Shown: one piece after another, positions 1 through 10,121 of the stretch | Numbering within the stretch: the first letter of the stretch is position 1 | Layout: each line of letters begins with the position of its first letter | Assembly: GCA_027577415.1 (NCBI GenBank) | Contig: JANBQS010000082.1 | Coordinates: 1 to 39,269 of the forward strand | DNA length: 39,269 nt | Source: Coemansia sp. RSA 922 | Lineage: Eukaryota; Kickxellomycota; Kickxellomycetes; Kickxellales; Kickxellaceae | Direction: 5' to 3' | The notes under the pieces: generated by a model | Told to the model about the DNA's origin: nothing | Database searches by the model: none | Seen by the model: the letters and a program-made list of their open reading frames with translations, nothing else | Made by a program: the position numbers and the translations under genes

Positions 1-24
1 CGCATATGGCTCGCAATGACTTAC

Positions 25-362
25 CCGGTCAGCAGCATGCGTGCTGTCAAGTACGGGCTCTGCTTAAAGTCGACTTTGCCCAACTGCAAGTCGGGATATC
101 TTGTGGCTGCCTCCTTTGCAAACGTATCAAAGTCGCCGAGCGCCTTGTCAGATTCTGCGCTGTCCTTTTGGTAGAAGCTGATGAGCATGCTTTGTTTCGT
201 GTCCAAGTATGTCAGGAACGACTCTTTGGTCATCTCACCAACGCCCTTGTCCGCGATAACAGAGCCATCGCGGTCAATAGCCACGCCAGCGGCCTGCGTG
301 ACAACAGCTAGGGATAGCAATACAGCAATAGAGCTGACGAGAAAGCGAGCACCCACGAGCAT
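25..362 (-). CDS. TMX-like thioredoxin-fold protein, first exon only (partial)
   Basis: The start codon is at 362 and the reading frame runs toward the left edge. The first ~25 residues are a hydrophobic signal peptide (MLVGARFLVSSIAVLLSLAV, then TQA), so the protein should enter the ER. The following segment (SMLISFYQ to GKVDFKQSPYLTARMLLTG) fits the first half of a thioredoxin domain as in TMX1-type membrane PDIs. The exon ends with two G residues (26-25) followed by GTAAGT at 24-19, a consensus donor in phase 2, so the rest of the gene lies outside the window. Where a WCxxC active site would be expected, right after SFY, the sequence is QKDSAES. The visible domain therefore lacks the redox CxxC. 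Family assignment is tentative because only 112 residues are visible. Confidence 0.6.
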
Positions 363-673
363 GGTTTGTATTATACAACTCTACAATAGTTAGGCGCAGC
401 AGAAATAATATAGCAGCAGAAACGGTTTTCCATGACGCTGCAATCTCTTGCTGGGGTTATCGCTTTTCAAATGCGTGAGAAAAGCAGTCACATGACATTC
501 CCTGGCACGGCTTAATCACCAGTTCTTGATTATAATTTGACTCTCTTTGTGATCAAGAGTTGGCGGGCGATTTTGCGTATCCAAAGGCTCAAATATTGAG
601 CGCAAGCACACAGGTCTCAACCTCTGCTTTCGAACACCCATTTTCGAAATTTATACATCGATAATTCATCAAC
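363..673. promoter_or_regulatory. Divergent promoter region, TMX-like gene / RPL23
   Basis: These 311 bases separate two divergent start codons and contain no supported ORF. An AT-rich stretch with TTTCGAAATTTATACATCGA lies just before the RPL23 start. A CAGTCACA octamer at 486-493 matches the fission-yeast HomolD box used in ribosomal protein promoters, but an octamer can occur by chance. GTATCCAAAG at 577-586 resembles GTATCC motifs in the introns of the ribosomal protein genes of this window. Confidence 0.5.
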
Positions 674-1431
674 ATGTCTAAGCGTGGTGCGTATCCAACG
701 TTTTCCTTTGGCGAATCCAACGCTGCAATTACTCTCTGACAGCGACGACGGATTTTTGTGTGTGCGCGTATCCATCATCACCAATTACTGGCGATGGATG
801 CGTGGGCGGATGTGGATACAGCTTTCAGCAAGTTGGTTGGCTTATTTCAATTCGAAATTCCGAATCTCCACTTTTGAGTTCCTCTGACATTGGCTAATTA
901 CCAACTGACGAGGGTCATTTCAAACTCTGCCTTTCACGCTTACAAATTCCGTTGTCTTGACTTGCTGTACTGTTTTCTGAGCAACCCACTAATCTATACA
1001 ACTATGCATTTACTTGTTTAGGACGCGGAGGTGCTGCCGGAAACAAATTCCGTATGACCCTGGGTCTCCCCGTGGGTGCCGTTATTAACTGCGCCGACAA
1101 CTCGGGTGCCAAGAACTTGAACATCATCGCCGTGTTCGGTATCAAGGGACGTCTCAGCCGTCTCCCGGCCGCCGGTGTTGGAGATATGGTTGTCGCCACT
1201 GTCCGCAAGGGTAAGCCCGAGCTCCGCAAGAAGGTTATGCCCGCCGTTATCGTCCGTCAGCGCAAGTCGTGGCGCCGCAAGGACGGTGTGTTCATCTACT
1301 TTGAGGACAACGCCGGTGTCATTGTCAACCCCAAGGGTGAGATGAAGGGCTCCGCCATTACCGGCCCCATCGGTAAGGAGTGCGCTGATCTCTGGTCTGG
1401 TATTGCCTCCAAGTCGGGCACTGTCGCCTAA
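674..1431 (+). CDS. RPL23: 60S ribosomal protein L23 (uL14)
   Basis: Two exons are inferred: 674-686 (ATG TCT AAG CGT G) and 1022-1431, giving 140 residues, the usual length of eukaryotic uL14. The intron begins GTGCGTA at 687 and ends TTGTTTAG at 1021. The joined start reads [16 protein letters not shown], the conserved uL14 N-terminus. The body ([20 protein letters not shown], then [21 protein letters not shown]) is nearly invariant across eukaryotes. uL14 sits at the subunit interface of the large ribosomal subunit near the GTPase-factor site. Codon use is strongly biased, as expected of a highly expressed gene. The next gene, Sm D2, is convergent, with about 245 bases between the stop codons and an AATAAA near 1612. 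Confidence 0.97.
764..819 (+). promoter_or_regulatory. Candidate ribosomal-protein intronic motif block (RPL23 intron)
   Basis: Inside the RPL23 intron (687-1021), GCGTATCCATCATC (within 764-779) matches exactly a 14-base string in the RPL12 first intron. GATGGATGCG just after 790 and GGATAC at 814-819 recur, in either orientation, in the RPL12 and RPL15 introns. Further on, AAATTCCGAAT at 855-865 also occurs in the RPL15 5'UTR intron. The sequence sharing is directly visible; a regulatory role is inference. Confidence 0.5.
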
Positions 1432-1676
1432 ACAGCAACCTGGTTTAAAATTTGTTTGGATAGCTTCAGATAACTCGAATTGGATAACAAATCTACATAC
1501 AAAAAAGTAACATTATCAAATGTCTTGCACATACACGTGTTTTAGGTAATGTATGGATTTGCTACATGTTTTTTTTTAGTCGGGTTACGCACATTCAGAA
1601 GCTTGTGGCGCAATAAAGATGTATCTAATTGCAAGATTGCCATATATGTGTATGTATGCACTATCTAAAACACCTC

Positions 1677-2027
1677 CTACTCGGTGCTGCGCAACACAAC
1701 GATAACCGAGTCGCCACGCAGGAACATCTTGCTAATAAACCGATCCTTGTTGATCGCAGCGGCGCGCTTGGTGCCCTTTCCTGCCTTTGGGGTCTCCGTC
1801 CACATTTCCTTGACGTTCTCCAGAACCATGTTGCAGTGGCGGTCAAAGGCCTTTAGACGTGCCAGCAATTTGTGGTTGTTGCGCAGGCTGATCAGGATCT
1901 GCGTGTTGTTGCGGACTGCCATTTGCAAAACAGACAACGGACCATTGGTAAACTCCTCCTCCTCGAGGCGCATAAGCTCCTCCTGCGTCATGTCGCTCTT
2001 TGACTTTGCTGTAACGGCCGAGCTCAT
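1677..2027 (-). CDS. SMD2: Small nuclear ribonucleoprotein Sm D2
   Basis: A single exon encodes 116 residues starting [18 protein letters not shown]. The upstream in-frame ATG at 2219 would add a pyrimidine-rich, non-conserved leader and is treated as 5'UTR. The core is diagnostic for Sm D2: [20 protein letters not shown], the Sm1 motif ending in RAFDRH-like [18 protein letters not shown], and the Sm2 motif ending [16 protein letters not shown]. Human Sm D2 is 118 residues. It forms part of the heptameric Sm ring on U1, U2, U4 and U5 snRNAs and acts in pre-mRNA splicing. No intron is apparent. Confidence 0.96.
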   Translation of the reverse strand: MSSAVTAKSKSDMTQEELMRLEEEEFTNGPLSVLQMAVRNNTQILISLRNNHKLLARLKAFDRHCNMVLENVKEMWTETPKAGKGTKRAAAINKDRFISKMFLRGDSVIVVLRSTE

Positions 2028-2299
2028 AGTTGTTAATGTAATGTGTGTGATTTGAAGAGGAAGGAGGGGGGAGAACGAGGTACACAGATAATACTTGGGC
2101 CGAAAAACGGCCACCAATGCTAACTTTGCTAGATTTCTTACTGTGAGGGCAGCTGAATATGGGGAAGATGGATATGGCGTGTCTATTTCTTCCACACAAA
2201 AAAAAAAAACTTTAAGCAACTCAAGAAAAGGAAAGTATTAGGTGTGTCGCATTGCACGTGTATAATAGAGGTAGAAATGTCTGTAAATGTCGCAGCGTC

Positions 2300-3155
<856 letters not shown>

Positions 3156-3554
3156 TGTGCGCGGGCGTGTAATAGTGAGTTATCAGTCAGTCAGTAAGCC
3201 AGACGAAAATACAGTGATGTAGTAGTTGTGTTAAAATTGAGAATGAAAAATGCGAACGAGCGAGAAGAGCAGAGAAGTAGTGTGTGCGGGGGCTGGTGAC
3301 CACAACAGCCCTTGGTCGATCTTCTGACCTATGTTTGCATGCTCTACACGTGACTGCTGTAGCCACAACATCGTCTATGAAATGTGTCGGTTTGTCAGTT
3401 GTCTTTGACAGACAGTTCAGCCGCGTGAGATGTGGTGGGGGGAAAGTTTTTTGGTAGACATTTGTGTACATGTAACATCGAACTGGAAAGAAGTCAAGTA
3501 TGTAACTGAAAACTAGCCGCGAGTGAGCAAATCGAGCAATGGCCACAGCAGGCT
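3156..3554. other. Rab2 promoter/5'UTR and NDUFS6 3' region
   Basis: Both flanking genes are on the minus strand, so this stretch holds the 3' region of NDUFS6 and the promoter of RAB2. A 119-codon minus-strand frame spans most of it, but its composition (FFPVRCYMYTN, SHFSFSIL) shows no family resemblance and I do not call it. I see no RNA gene. Confidence 0.5.
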
Positions 3555-3977
3555 TTAGTGGTGGTGCGGCTTCATTTCAAAGCGCAGACCACAGTAGCCG
3601 CAGCTCTCAGGCTTGCCCTCGTCGAGGTTGATCCAGACCCGCGGATGTCCTAGCGCACCATCGCCTCCATCACAGCACGCCAAGCGGTCATCAACAATGC
3701 GTACTGGCTCCTCTGCAACAAGCTCTATGGCGGCCATAGGGCGCGGCTGTCCGTCAAGCTCCATCTGAACAAAGCGAGGGTCTTCAACGATATCTTCGCG
3801 CTCACGTTGCGATTTGGTCCAGGCCAATTCGCGATTGGGCGCTTGCTGAGCGAGCTCCTTCGCCGTGACAGCAGCGGCAGCCGGAACACCAGTCGATTTG
3901 CAGCGGAGCTGTGCTCCAAATACCGCACCCCTCATTGCGAAGCGCCGAGATGACAAGCGCGCGGTAAAATGAAGCAT
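3555..3977 (-). CDS. NADH:ubiquinone oxidoreductase 13-kDa zinc subunit (NDUFS6-like)
   Basis: The predicted protein has 140 residues when started at [20 protein letters not shown]. This gives an arginine- and alanine-rich, acid-poor leader typical of mitochondrial import. The frame stays open to an ATG at 4064, but those extra residues are hydrophobic and AT-coded and are likely 5'UTR. The C-terminal half holds the CHCC zinc-binding pattern of NDUFS6: [20 protein letters not shown], followed by [10 protein letters not shown] and a terminal HHH. The middle block ([17 protein letters not shown]) also fits fungal NUMM proteins. In complex I this subunit binds zinc in the matrix arm and is needed for late assembly of the N-module. 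Confidence 0.88.
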   Translation of the reverse strand: MLHFTARLSSRRFAMRGAVFGAQLRCKSTGVPAAAAVTAKELAQQAPNRELAWTKSQREREDIVEDPRFVQMELDGQPRPMAAIELVAEEPVRIVDDRLACCDGGDGALGHPRVWINLDEGKPESCGYCGLRFEMKPHHH

Positions 3978-4840
3978 AATTAATATTTTACAAAAAAAAA
4001 GTTGTTTAAAGAATTTAGAGAGAAAAAGAAGCCACACAAAATAAGATGAGCTTATCATCTGCAAAGATCGGGAGATCTATCTTGATCTGCCAGGCAACTG
4101 CTATTCTATGCGGTGTTTGAGCTGTTACTTTCAATATCGCTGTCCAAATGCCTATGACCTTGACTGCGCCGAGAAAATATTGTGAATATTAGTGGTGCGT
4201 CACTGTTGCTGCCTGGCAAAGCGGCTTGTTGCTACTCGGGTGCAACCACGGACGGCGCAGGCAAAGGCTTGGGCGATCTACTGCGTTGTTGGCGTTGGCG
4301 AGGACTTCTCTCCAATACTTCTTTTTACCTCAATTGCGGCTGCCTCTGGTGTCCCGGTTAATTAAAGCCATATATTACTCTCAAAATCAATATTACCGAC
4401 AGCAAACAAGGATGCGTACAACAAAGCAGATATGTTAAAACGCGAGTGTGTGCATATACATGGAAAACATACACAGCTAAAAAAACAAACAATGTTCTTG
4501 TCCAAGCAGCAAGCCCACTCTAAATATTCACAGGCCTGAGTTTGAGCTTATCGTGCGCATTTGTTCACAGTATACTCAACTCACACCATTCACAGATATT
4601 CGCATATACATACTACAATGGTACGCATTAGCAACGGTGGTGCGAAGTTCATCACAAAAATGCTATAGACACCATACATTTAATTCATTCTTGCTGTCAT
4701 TTTGATCATCCTCATCTTCCAAATGTTATCCAAAGTCGCGATAATTCTGACAGAAACAAAACGCTTCCAACGAGTTATGAAATCGTTGCTAGTGGGTAGT
4801 TTAACAAAAATAGGTATATAGTCGTGTATGAAAAAAGGAG
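3978..4840. other. Intergenic region upstream of NDUFS6-like gene
   Basis: This 863-base stretch holds the NDUFS6-like promoter and the 3' region of the deubiquitinase gene. It is AT-rich, with no conserved coding frame; the longest plus-strand frame (4226-4438) looks random. A short hairpin-capable sequence (GATGA GCTTA TCATC) lies near 4045. I see no tRNA B-box or snoRNA-like C/D pair. Confidence 0.5.
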
Positions 4841-7060
4841 TTACTTCTTAGAGATGCGCTCGCCCAGCATTTGGTAGGGATTTGTTGTCGAGGCAAATTT
4901 GTTGCGCTTCTGCTTGACCTTCTTTACACGGCCCCGGTCATACTCAGTGTCGTACATATCAGGACGGCGCTGGCGCTTCTTGGCCGACTTGTCCCTAGCG
5001 CTGGAGGTACCAGCTTCGTCAGCCACAGATGCCGAGCCAGTCCACGATTCCACCGATGTGCCATACTGAGAGCTGCGAACAGGCCGCACATCAGTGATAC
5101 TCCACTCGCCAGCTTGCTTGCCCTCAGAAAGCTTAGCCGCCTTGGCCCGCTTGCTGCCGGTGGCCTCGTTCCACTCGATAACTTGGGCAGAACTAGATGT
5201 CGCTGCGGGTGTCGTATCAACAACTGCGGACTGCGCAGGTTTGGCACGCACGACCCATTCCGACGCATTAGTGTTACCAAGGTCGGCGTTGATTTTCTCG
5301 GCAATGGCAGCAAGTTCGGTACGAGGCTTATCCTCCAACGGCGACTGAGCGACGGGCTGCTCGGCCAGCTGTCCAATCTCGCTAGTCAAGTCCTTCAAGC
5401 TGTACTTTTGGCCGTTGGGCTTTTGACCATTGAGCTTATGACCGTTAGAACCAAGCTCGCCTGAGGATATCGAGTGATTGGCCATATCGGGTGTGCCGTT
5501 TGCTTGTTCGACGGATCCATCCTTGTACTTGTTCTTCCGGTTCTTCTTCTTCGTCTTCGCCTTCGACTCGGTCGGCTCAGCAAGCTTCAGCTTCTTCTCC
5601 AAAAGTACCTCCATATCATCCGATGCCGTGGCGACAGGCTTGCCATGGTCTCTGTCAGCGGAACCTTTTCCGTTCACGAGCTTGGCGCTAGGAACATCAT
5701 GGCCGTTCTCTTTAGCGGCGGCCACTGGTTCAGAAACAGGCTTCTCTACGGGCTTTGCAGCCAAACGACTCTCGCTCTTTACTTGACAGCGCTCGTAGAA
5801 AAGTAGATACGCTGTTTGACCCAGCACTGTACGCTCGCTGACTTGCCGCACAGAGCTATCGTTGAGCTCGTACCACACGCCGGCCGAGGACTTTACAAAG
5901 CAGTAGTAGTGGCCAGAGCGCGAGGAGCCGCCGGAATGCACTAGTACAGCGTACAAGCTATATTCGTACGGCCCACGCTCGGGCGAGTTTGCACTGACAT
6001 AGCTCTTCATGCTAAGGTTCAGTGGGAACTCGACGAACCGGCTGATCTTGCCGCCGCCAAAGGACGAGAAGCGCTTGAGCTGCAGCGTCAGAGTCCGCGG
6101 TAGGCGATATACCGACATCTGCTTAGTGGCGTCTACGAGCTTGTTGCACTTTTCGCACTTGTAGCGGTTGTCTTTAGTCAGCATCTCGGGGCGAGTGAAC
6201 GAGCGCAGGGCCTTGGCAATGGTGTTTCCGGCTTGGATGTCGAGGCTGAGGTCTAGCAGGGGCTCAAATGTGTTGGACTCGTGGCTGCAACGACTGCACT
6301 TGACTTGGCTCTGCAAGTAGCCGCCAAAGATCTGATGGGCCAGCGTGGTCTCTTGGATGCGCCGGTCAATCTTCGGGTCAATGCCGTGCAAAAGGCTGCG
6401 CTGGAACGCGTCAACCAGCAAGCGCAAGAATTCGTGTGCATCCTCTTGACGTCCAATCCGCATGTGCTTGGCTACGAGCTTTAAGCGGCCAACAATCGAC
6501 TTTGGCGAGATCGACGAGTTTTCGCGCTTGGACAGCGCCCGCCCAACGTGGGATTCAAATTTGCACAGTATGCAGTTGTCGCCAGCGCGACAGCTGCTAG
6601 AGTGCTCACGGGTCAGCATGTACTCCGCTAGCGGTGCTGTGTACGTCAGGCATTGCAACACGGCGTTCAAGAAGCATGTATTCCCCAGGTTGTTCAGTCC
6701 AGGCCCGATCGGCCGCACTATACGCCAGCCCTCGACCAGCCGCTCAGACGGAAAGAGAGAGTGCGCCGCACGACGGAACCCACTGCCTTCTACAAGCCCA
6801 GTGGCATCGGTAGGATTGCTATCGGCCCGCTTGCCTGCCTTTAGTGCTCCGCCCTTCCCGCCTCCGCCAACTGCATCGACGTCGTTGATAGGCTTGTACT
6901 TTTGGCGTAGCTGGTCCATCTTACCGTCTGGCTGAGTCGCCAAACGGAACTCTACCCGACGACGCAGCAGGACCTTGTCGGCCTTTCCCTGCTTGGCGAG
7001 TACCTTGTCGACACGAGAGGCTGAATGCCTGGCGGGGTAAATTGTGACTCCGGGAGACAT
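4841..7060 (-). CDS. Ubiquitin carboxyl-terminal hydrolase, USP36/USP42 type
   Basis: The first ATG of the frame is at 7060 (MSPGVTIYPA), giving 739 residues; the frame is open slightly further upstream without an ATG. A USP catalytic domain spans about residues 120-425. The Cys box GPGLNNLGNTCFLNAVLQCL contains catalytic Cys129. The QEDAHEFL box follows. Zinc pairs CSRC and CEKC are present. The His box VHSGGSSRSGHYYCFVK contains His384, with the Asn/Asp pair in YELNDSSV. This arrangement with a long low-complexity tail (GHKLNGQKPNGQK) and a basic C-terminus (TEYDRGRVKKVKQKRNKF) matches nucleolar USP36 and fission-yeast Ubp16. Expected role: removal of ubiquitin from nucleolar substrates, supporting ribosome production. 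An upstream non-coding exon is possible, as TCATCAG just before the ATG resembles an acceptor. Confidence 0.9.
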   Translation of the reverse strand: MSPGVTIYPARHSASRVDKVLAKQGKADKVLLRRRVEFRLATQPDGKMDQLRQKYKPINDVDAVGGGGKGGALKAGKRADSNPTDATGLVEGSGFRRAAHSLFPSERLVEGWRIVRPIGPGLNNLGNTCFLNAVLQCLTYTAPLAEYMLTREHSSSCRAGDNCILCKFESHVGRALSKRENSSISPKSIVGRLKLVAKHMRIGRQEDAHEFLRLLVDAFQRSLLHGIDPKIDRRIQETTLAHQIFGGYLQSQVKCSRCSHESNTFEPLLDLSLDIQAGNTIAKALRSFTRPEMLTKDNRYKCEKCNKLVDATKQMSVYRLPRTLTLQLKRFSSFGGGKISRFVEFPLNLSMKSYVSANSPERGPYEYSLYAVLVHSGGSSRSGHYYCFVKSSAGVWYELNDSSVRQVSERTVLGQTAYLLFYERCQVKSESRLAAKPVEKPVSEPVAAAKENGHDVPSAKLVNGKGSADRDHGKPVATASDDMEVLLEKKLKLAEPTESKAKTKKKNRKNKYKDGSVEQANGTPDMANHSISSGELGSNGHKLNGQKPNGQKYSLKDLTSEIGQLAEQPVAQSPLEDKPRTELAAIAEKINADLGNTNASEWVVRAKPAQSAVVDTTPAATSSSAQVIEWNEATGSKRAKAAKLSEGKQAGEWSITDVRPVRSSQYGTSVESWTGSASVADEAGTSSARDKSAKKRQRRPDMYDTEYDRGRVKKVKQKRNKFASTTNPYQMLGERISKK

Positions 7061-7296
7061 GGCGACGGCGACTGGCACTGATGAATTTGTATATTAGACG
7101 GCTATAGACCCTAACGGTTAACAGGGACCACAAGGAACAAAGTAGATAAATAGAAAATCACGACAAGGCGAAAGGAAAAATATCGGGGTGACAAGCCCTA
7201 CCTATCAGCCAAACGTGTCTAAAAAAATCATTTTTTTTTTTGGCTGATTGGATTGATCGTGTGATTAGTTGCATGGTTTGAGCGGCGTTCTGGGAG

Positions 7297-7665
7297 CTAG
7301 CTGCTGGCTTGGAGAGTTGATTTCCTCTCCTTTTTGTAATTTTCTATTGCTCTAGGTACTCCAATGCATACCGAGAATAGCTCTTCAAACCGCGTAGCCC
7401 AGTCGACTAGAACTATCTCTAGAAGGTAATCCTCATTGATTTGTTGTAGCGAGTTGGCGTAGTAAATGTTATATTTGTCATGGTCTGCGCCAGGAATCCC
7501 GATTGTATCCAGTAAGTGGATCTTTAGTTCAAGTATCTTGGTGCTTGCGTCACATATGATGGTTGCATTGCCTCCACGGGATATAAACCCAGAGCCCAGG
7601 TATGTCGCATGTAGAAGTACTGTTGTCAGCGGCATAACCCAGTCAGGCGGATATGTATCAGTCAT
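7297..7665 (-). CDS. Small conserved-looking protein of unknown function
   Basis: I do not recognise this 122-residue frame, which starts MTDTYPPDWVMPLTTVLLHA. The second half (TKILELKIHLLDTIGIPGAD, then YNIYYANSLQQINEDYLLEI) has the spacing of a ubiquitin-like beta-grasp fold: strand, helix (LKIHLLDTIGIP), strand (YNIYY), then hydrophobic strands. This is only a pattern impression. Codon use is less biased than in the neighbours, consistent with low expression. It lies upstream of, and on the same strand as, the USP36-type gene, about 236 bases from its start, and is divergent from the DUF4246 gene. It could be a spurious frame, but its amino-acid composition looks protein-like. Confidence 0.5.
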   Translation of the reverse strand: MTDTYPPDWVMPLTTVLLHATYLGSGFISRGGNATIICDASTKILELKIHLLDTIGIPGADHDKYNIYYANSLQQINEDYLLEIVLVDWATRFEELFSVCIGVPRAIENYKKERKSTLQASS

Positions 7666-8336
7666 TGTTATAACTTCACACAAGGCTTCGAGAGGCTATT
7701 GCTGTGTTTAAAAAATAACAACAAAAGTATTGAAAGATGAAAGAAGAAGTGGATGAAAGAATAATTTAAAAAAGTGGTGTCTACTCCTAGTCACCTCAAA
7801 GAACCCCAGTCAATCAACTACACACTAGCCAGCTGTTTTGCAGCTTTGCTTTCACGTGGAGACTTGGCGTGTTGCCCGTCGCATGAATAACGTGAGCAAA
7901 CATCCAAACATTCTTTTAAAAGGCTATAAGCAGTGCATTTTTTTAAATATAATACACTGTTTATGATCTAGCTTTTAAACGAGATAAATGTTAATGGTTG
8001 TTCAGTATTCCTACAGCTTTTAGCAACACCAACGACAACGTAAACAGTATAATAGACCAAATAGATGGCTGCTGACTGCATGGCCGCAGCCGTCCAAGTA
8101 GTTCTTTGCAGATGCTCATGCGCTTTAAGACCAAAATACTTCAAAGGAGCAAAAGAGCGTCTTTAGCGCCTTTTTTTTTATTGTCCAAAGCCTTTTCTTT
8201 CAGCAAGTGCACTTGTTGTAGAATGTACGGCATGCCGTACATTTTTTGGGGGGCATTCCAGCATCCAGCTCTTCTCCATACATTTTTTTTTATATTTCAA
8301 CTAGTATCGTTTAGCAATTATATTTTTTTATCGGCC
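7666..8336. promoter_or_regulatory. Divergent promoter, small unknown gene / DUF4246 gene
   Basis: This AT-rich, 671-base stretch separates divergent starts. The plus-strand frame of the DUF4246 gene stays open back to 8106, but the added residues (KAFSFSKCTCC, FFFIFQLVSFSNY) come from T-runs and look like 5'UTR. It contains a perfect palindrome at 8222-8243, listed separately. No RNA gene is evident. Confidence 0.5.
8222..8243. promoter_or_regulatory. Perfect 22-bp palindrome, candidate operator
   Basis: The half-site AATGTACGGCA is followed immediately by its exact reverse complement. The centre reads CGG CATG CCG, an inverted CGG-N4-CCG. Inverted CGG triplets are the usual target of fungal Zn2Cys6 transcription factors. 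It sits 94 bases upstream of the DUF4246 start codon. The palindrome is directly visible; factor binding is inference. Confidence 0.5.
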
Positions 8337-10121
8337 ATGTCTTCTTCTAACAAGGTTTGCCTTGACAGCATCAAGGGGTTTTATGACAAAGGAGCGTACT
8401 TTGAAACCTACACAGTTAAACCTAAGACTCGCGTCGAGCTGCGTATGATCAAGGCTAGTGCGTTTATTCGCTCAACTCCCGAGTGGTCTGAGCAGCTAAA
8501 CGACGAGAACAAGCGTCAGGAATGGGCAGCCCAAGTCAAGGATGCGTTCAAGCTGATTGACAAGGATGTCGAGTACATCTTTAAGGAGCTTGAGCATTAC
8601 GCGCTACTAAAGAAGAACGGCGTAGATGGTGAAGAGCTGGGCAGCTTTGACAATGTGTGGACTAGTGATTCTGCCAATGATAGCGAGCTGGCCAAGGAAA
8701 TCAAGTGCAATGCCGCTGTGCTTGAAAGTGACTTTTCCCAAAGCTTTGCTAATGGTGAGGACTCGGCTCCGTCGGTTGATTCTCAGGTACTGGTTGACCC
8801 CTTTTTGTATCCATTTGTGGCCGGAGACTCGCAAATTCTAACCAAGTCAGTTGAGTCTCCGGAAGATTCGCTGAATCCCGAGTTGCCCAGGATCCATCCT
8901 GGATCTTTGAAGCATTGGACAAGAACCATCAACTACTTGAACAAGCGCAAGTCCAATGGCGAGGATATCTGTGACGAGCGCAAGCTCTCGCATCTGGTCA
9001 ATTGGGATGACGACCCCGCACATGACAAGGTTTGCAAGTGCTGGCTGCCTACGGACTTTGACGTCAAAGAGGATGGGTCAGTTACCATCCGCTCGTACAT
9101 CAACAACTTGCACCCGACTCGCTACGCGGCGTTGTACCAGACGATCTCCAAGGTGTTTGCAAAGTTTGTTCCACTGCTAGAGCAAGTGACAACTGATGTG
9201 ATTCACCCTCGCGACTTGCGTGCTGTGTTTAGCAGGGATGAGTGCTATGTACCAGGCATACCGGAAGATCGTAAGGTTGGTCGATTGCTCTTCAGCGGCG
9301 AGTCGCTTCCTGAAGAATTCAACAGGTTTGTAAGTACCAGCAGTACCTATCATCCTAATGGCTATGGCAATAGCACAAGTATAATGAGGGGAGTAAGCTT
9401 TGACGAAGATGCGTACCATGAGGCATGGGAAGATGCGCTAGTGTATACTGAACCCGCGCCTCTACCATTTCGCCCCACTGGCCGGCCGCTCGCACCGCTT
9501 AGCATGCGCGGGCTCCCATTGCAGGCGTCTGTAGAGATGTTCAACATTAACCTTACTCCAGACAACCCAAGTAGCTTGGAAGGTGTGTGGCAGACGGTTG
9601 GCAGAGCCGAGGAGCGCATTTTTGCTGTTGGGCTGTACTTTTACGACGTGGAGAACATTGCCAGTGCAAATATAATGTTCCGCGACCCAATGTCATTGGG
9701 ATCATTCCATCCTCCAGACAGCTTGATCGATCTCCGTAGCGCACACGACGTTATTTCAGTCAGTCGGGACAAGCTTTACTACTCTCAGGAAGTTGGCGGT
9801 ATTGAGATCAAGGATGGCAGATACATTTGCTATCCAAACTATTACCAGACCAAGATGCCATCGTTTGAACTGGTCGACCCAACTAAGGCTGGTCACTTGA
9901 AGTGTATTGCATTCTACATTGCCGATCCGAATAGTAGATTGCTATCAACTGAGGTCATTCCTCCTCAGCAGCCAGACTGGGCAAATGCCGGTGAACTGCC
10001 GAGAGCTGGTGCGGCTGATGAAGGTGCCCGCAATAAGCGAGACTATTTAAAGACCGTATATGCCGCTCATAGCCAATCCGTCAATGATCGCTTTGTCGCA
10101 TGTGCCGAAGACAGGGGGTGA
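8337..10121 (+). CDS. DUF4246-family protein, probably metal-site-deficient
   Basis: The chosen start MSSSNKVCLDSIKGFYDKGA gives 594 residues. Family hallmarks recalled for DUF4246 occur in order: an N-terminal helical part (RVELRMIKASAFIRSTPEWS), SYINNLHPTRYAALY, FNINLTPDNPSSLEGVWQ, GLYFYDVENI, and the C-terminal CIAFYIADPNSRLLSTEVIP followed by PQQPDW. Members are common in fungi, and the core resembles a 2-oxoglutarate/Fe(II) oxygenase fold. As I recall it, the family carries WHVEG and a downstream YQHRV/QHQV motif as likely metal ligands. Here these read WQTVG (Gln419, Val421) and YQTKM (Thr505), so the likely His, Glu and distal His are all replaced. Function is unknown. The gene is divergent from the small unknown gene and convergent with RPT1. 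Confidence 0.8.
   Translation: MSSSNKVCLDSIKGFYDKGAYFETYTVKPKTRVELRMIKASAFIRSTPEWSEQLNDENKRQEWAAQVKDAFKLIDKDVEYIFKELEHYALLKKNGVDGEELGSFDNVWTSDSANDSELAKEIKCNAAVLESDFSQSFANGEDSAPSVDSQVLVDPFLYPFVAGDSQILTKSVESPEDSLNPELPRIHPGSLKHWTRTINYLNKRKSNGEDICDERKLSHLVNWDDDPAHDKVCKCWLPTDFDVKEDGSVTIRSYINNLHPTRYAALYQTISKVFAKFVPLLEQVTTDVIHPRDLRAVFSRDECYVPGIPEDRKVGRLLFSGESLPEEFNRFVSTSSTYHPNGYGNSTSIMRGVSFDEDAYHEAWEDALVYTEPAPLPFRPTGRPLAPLSMRGLPLQASVEMFNINLTPDNPSSLEGVWQTVGRAEERIFAVGLYFYDVENIASANIMFRDPMSLGSFHPPDSLIDLRSAHDVISVSRDKLYYSQEVGGIEIKDGRYICYPNYYQTKMPSFELVDPTKAGHLKCIAFYIADPNSRLLSTEVIPPQQPDWANAGELPRAGAADEGARNKRDYLKTVYAAHSQSVNDRFVACAEDRG

Noticed and set aside
486..493. HomolD-like CAGTCACA upstream of RPL23
   Set aside because: The same octamer occurs near 11943 in an RPT1 intron and is missing upstream of RPL15 and RPL12, so chance is the simpler reading.
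3187..3546. A 119-codon minus-strand frame upstream of RAB2
   Set aside because: It falls in the Rab2 promoter region; its composition looks random and no conserved motif is visible.
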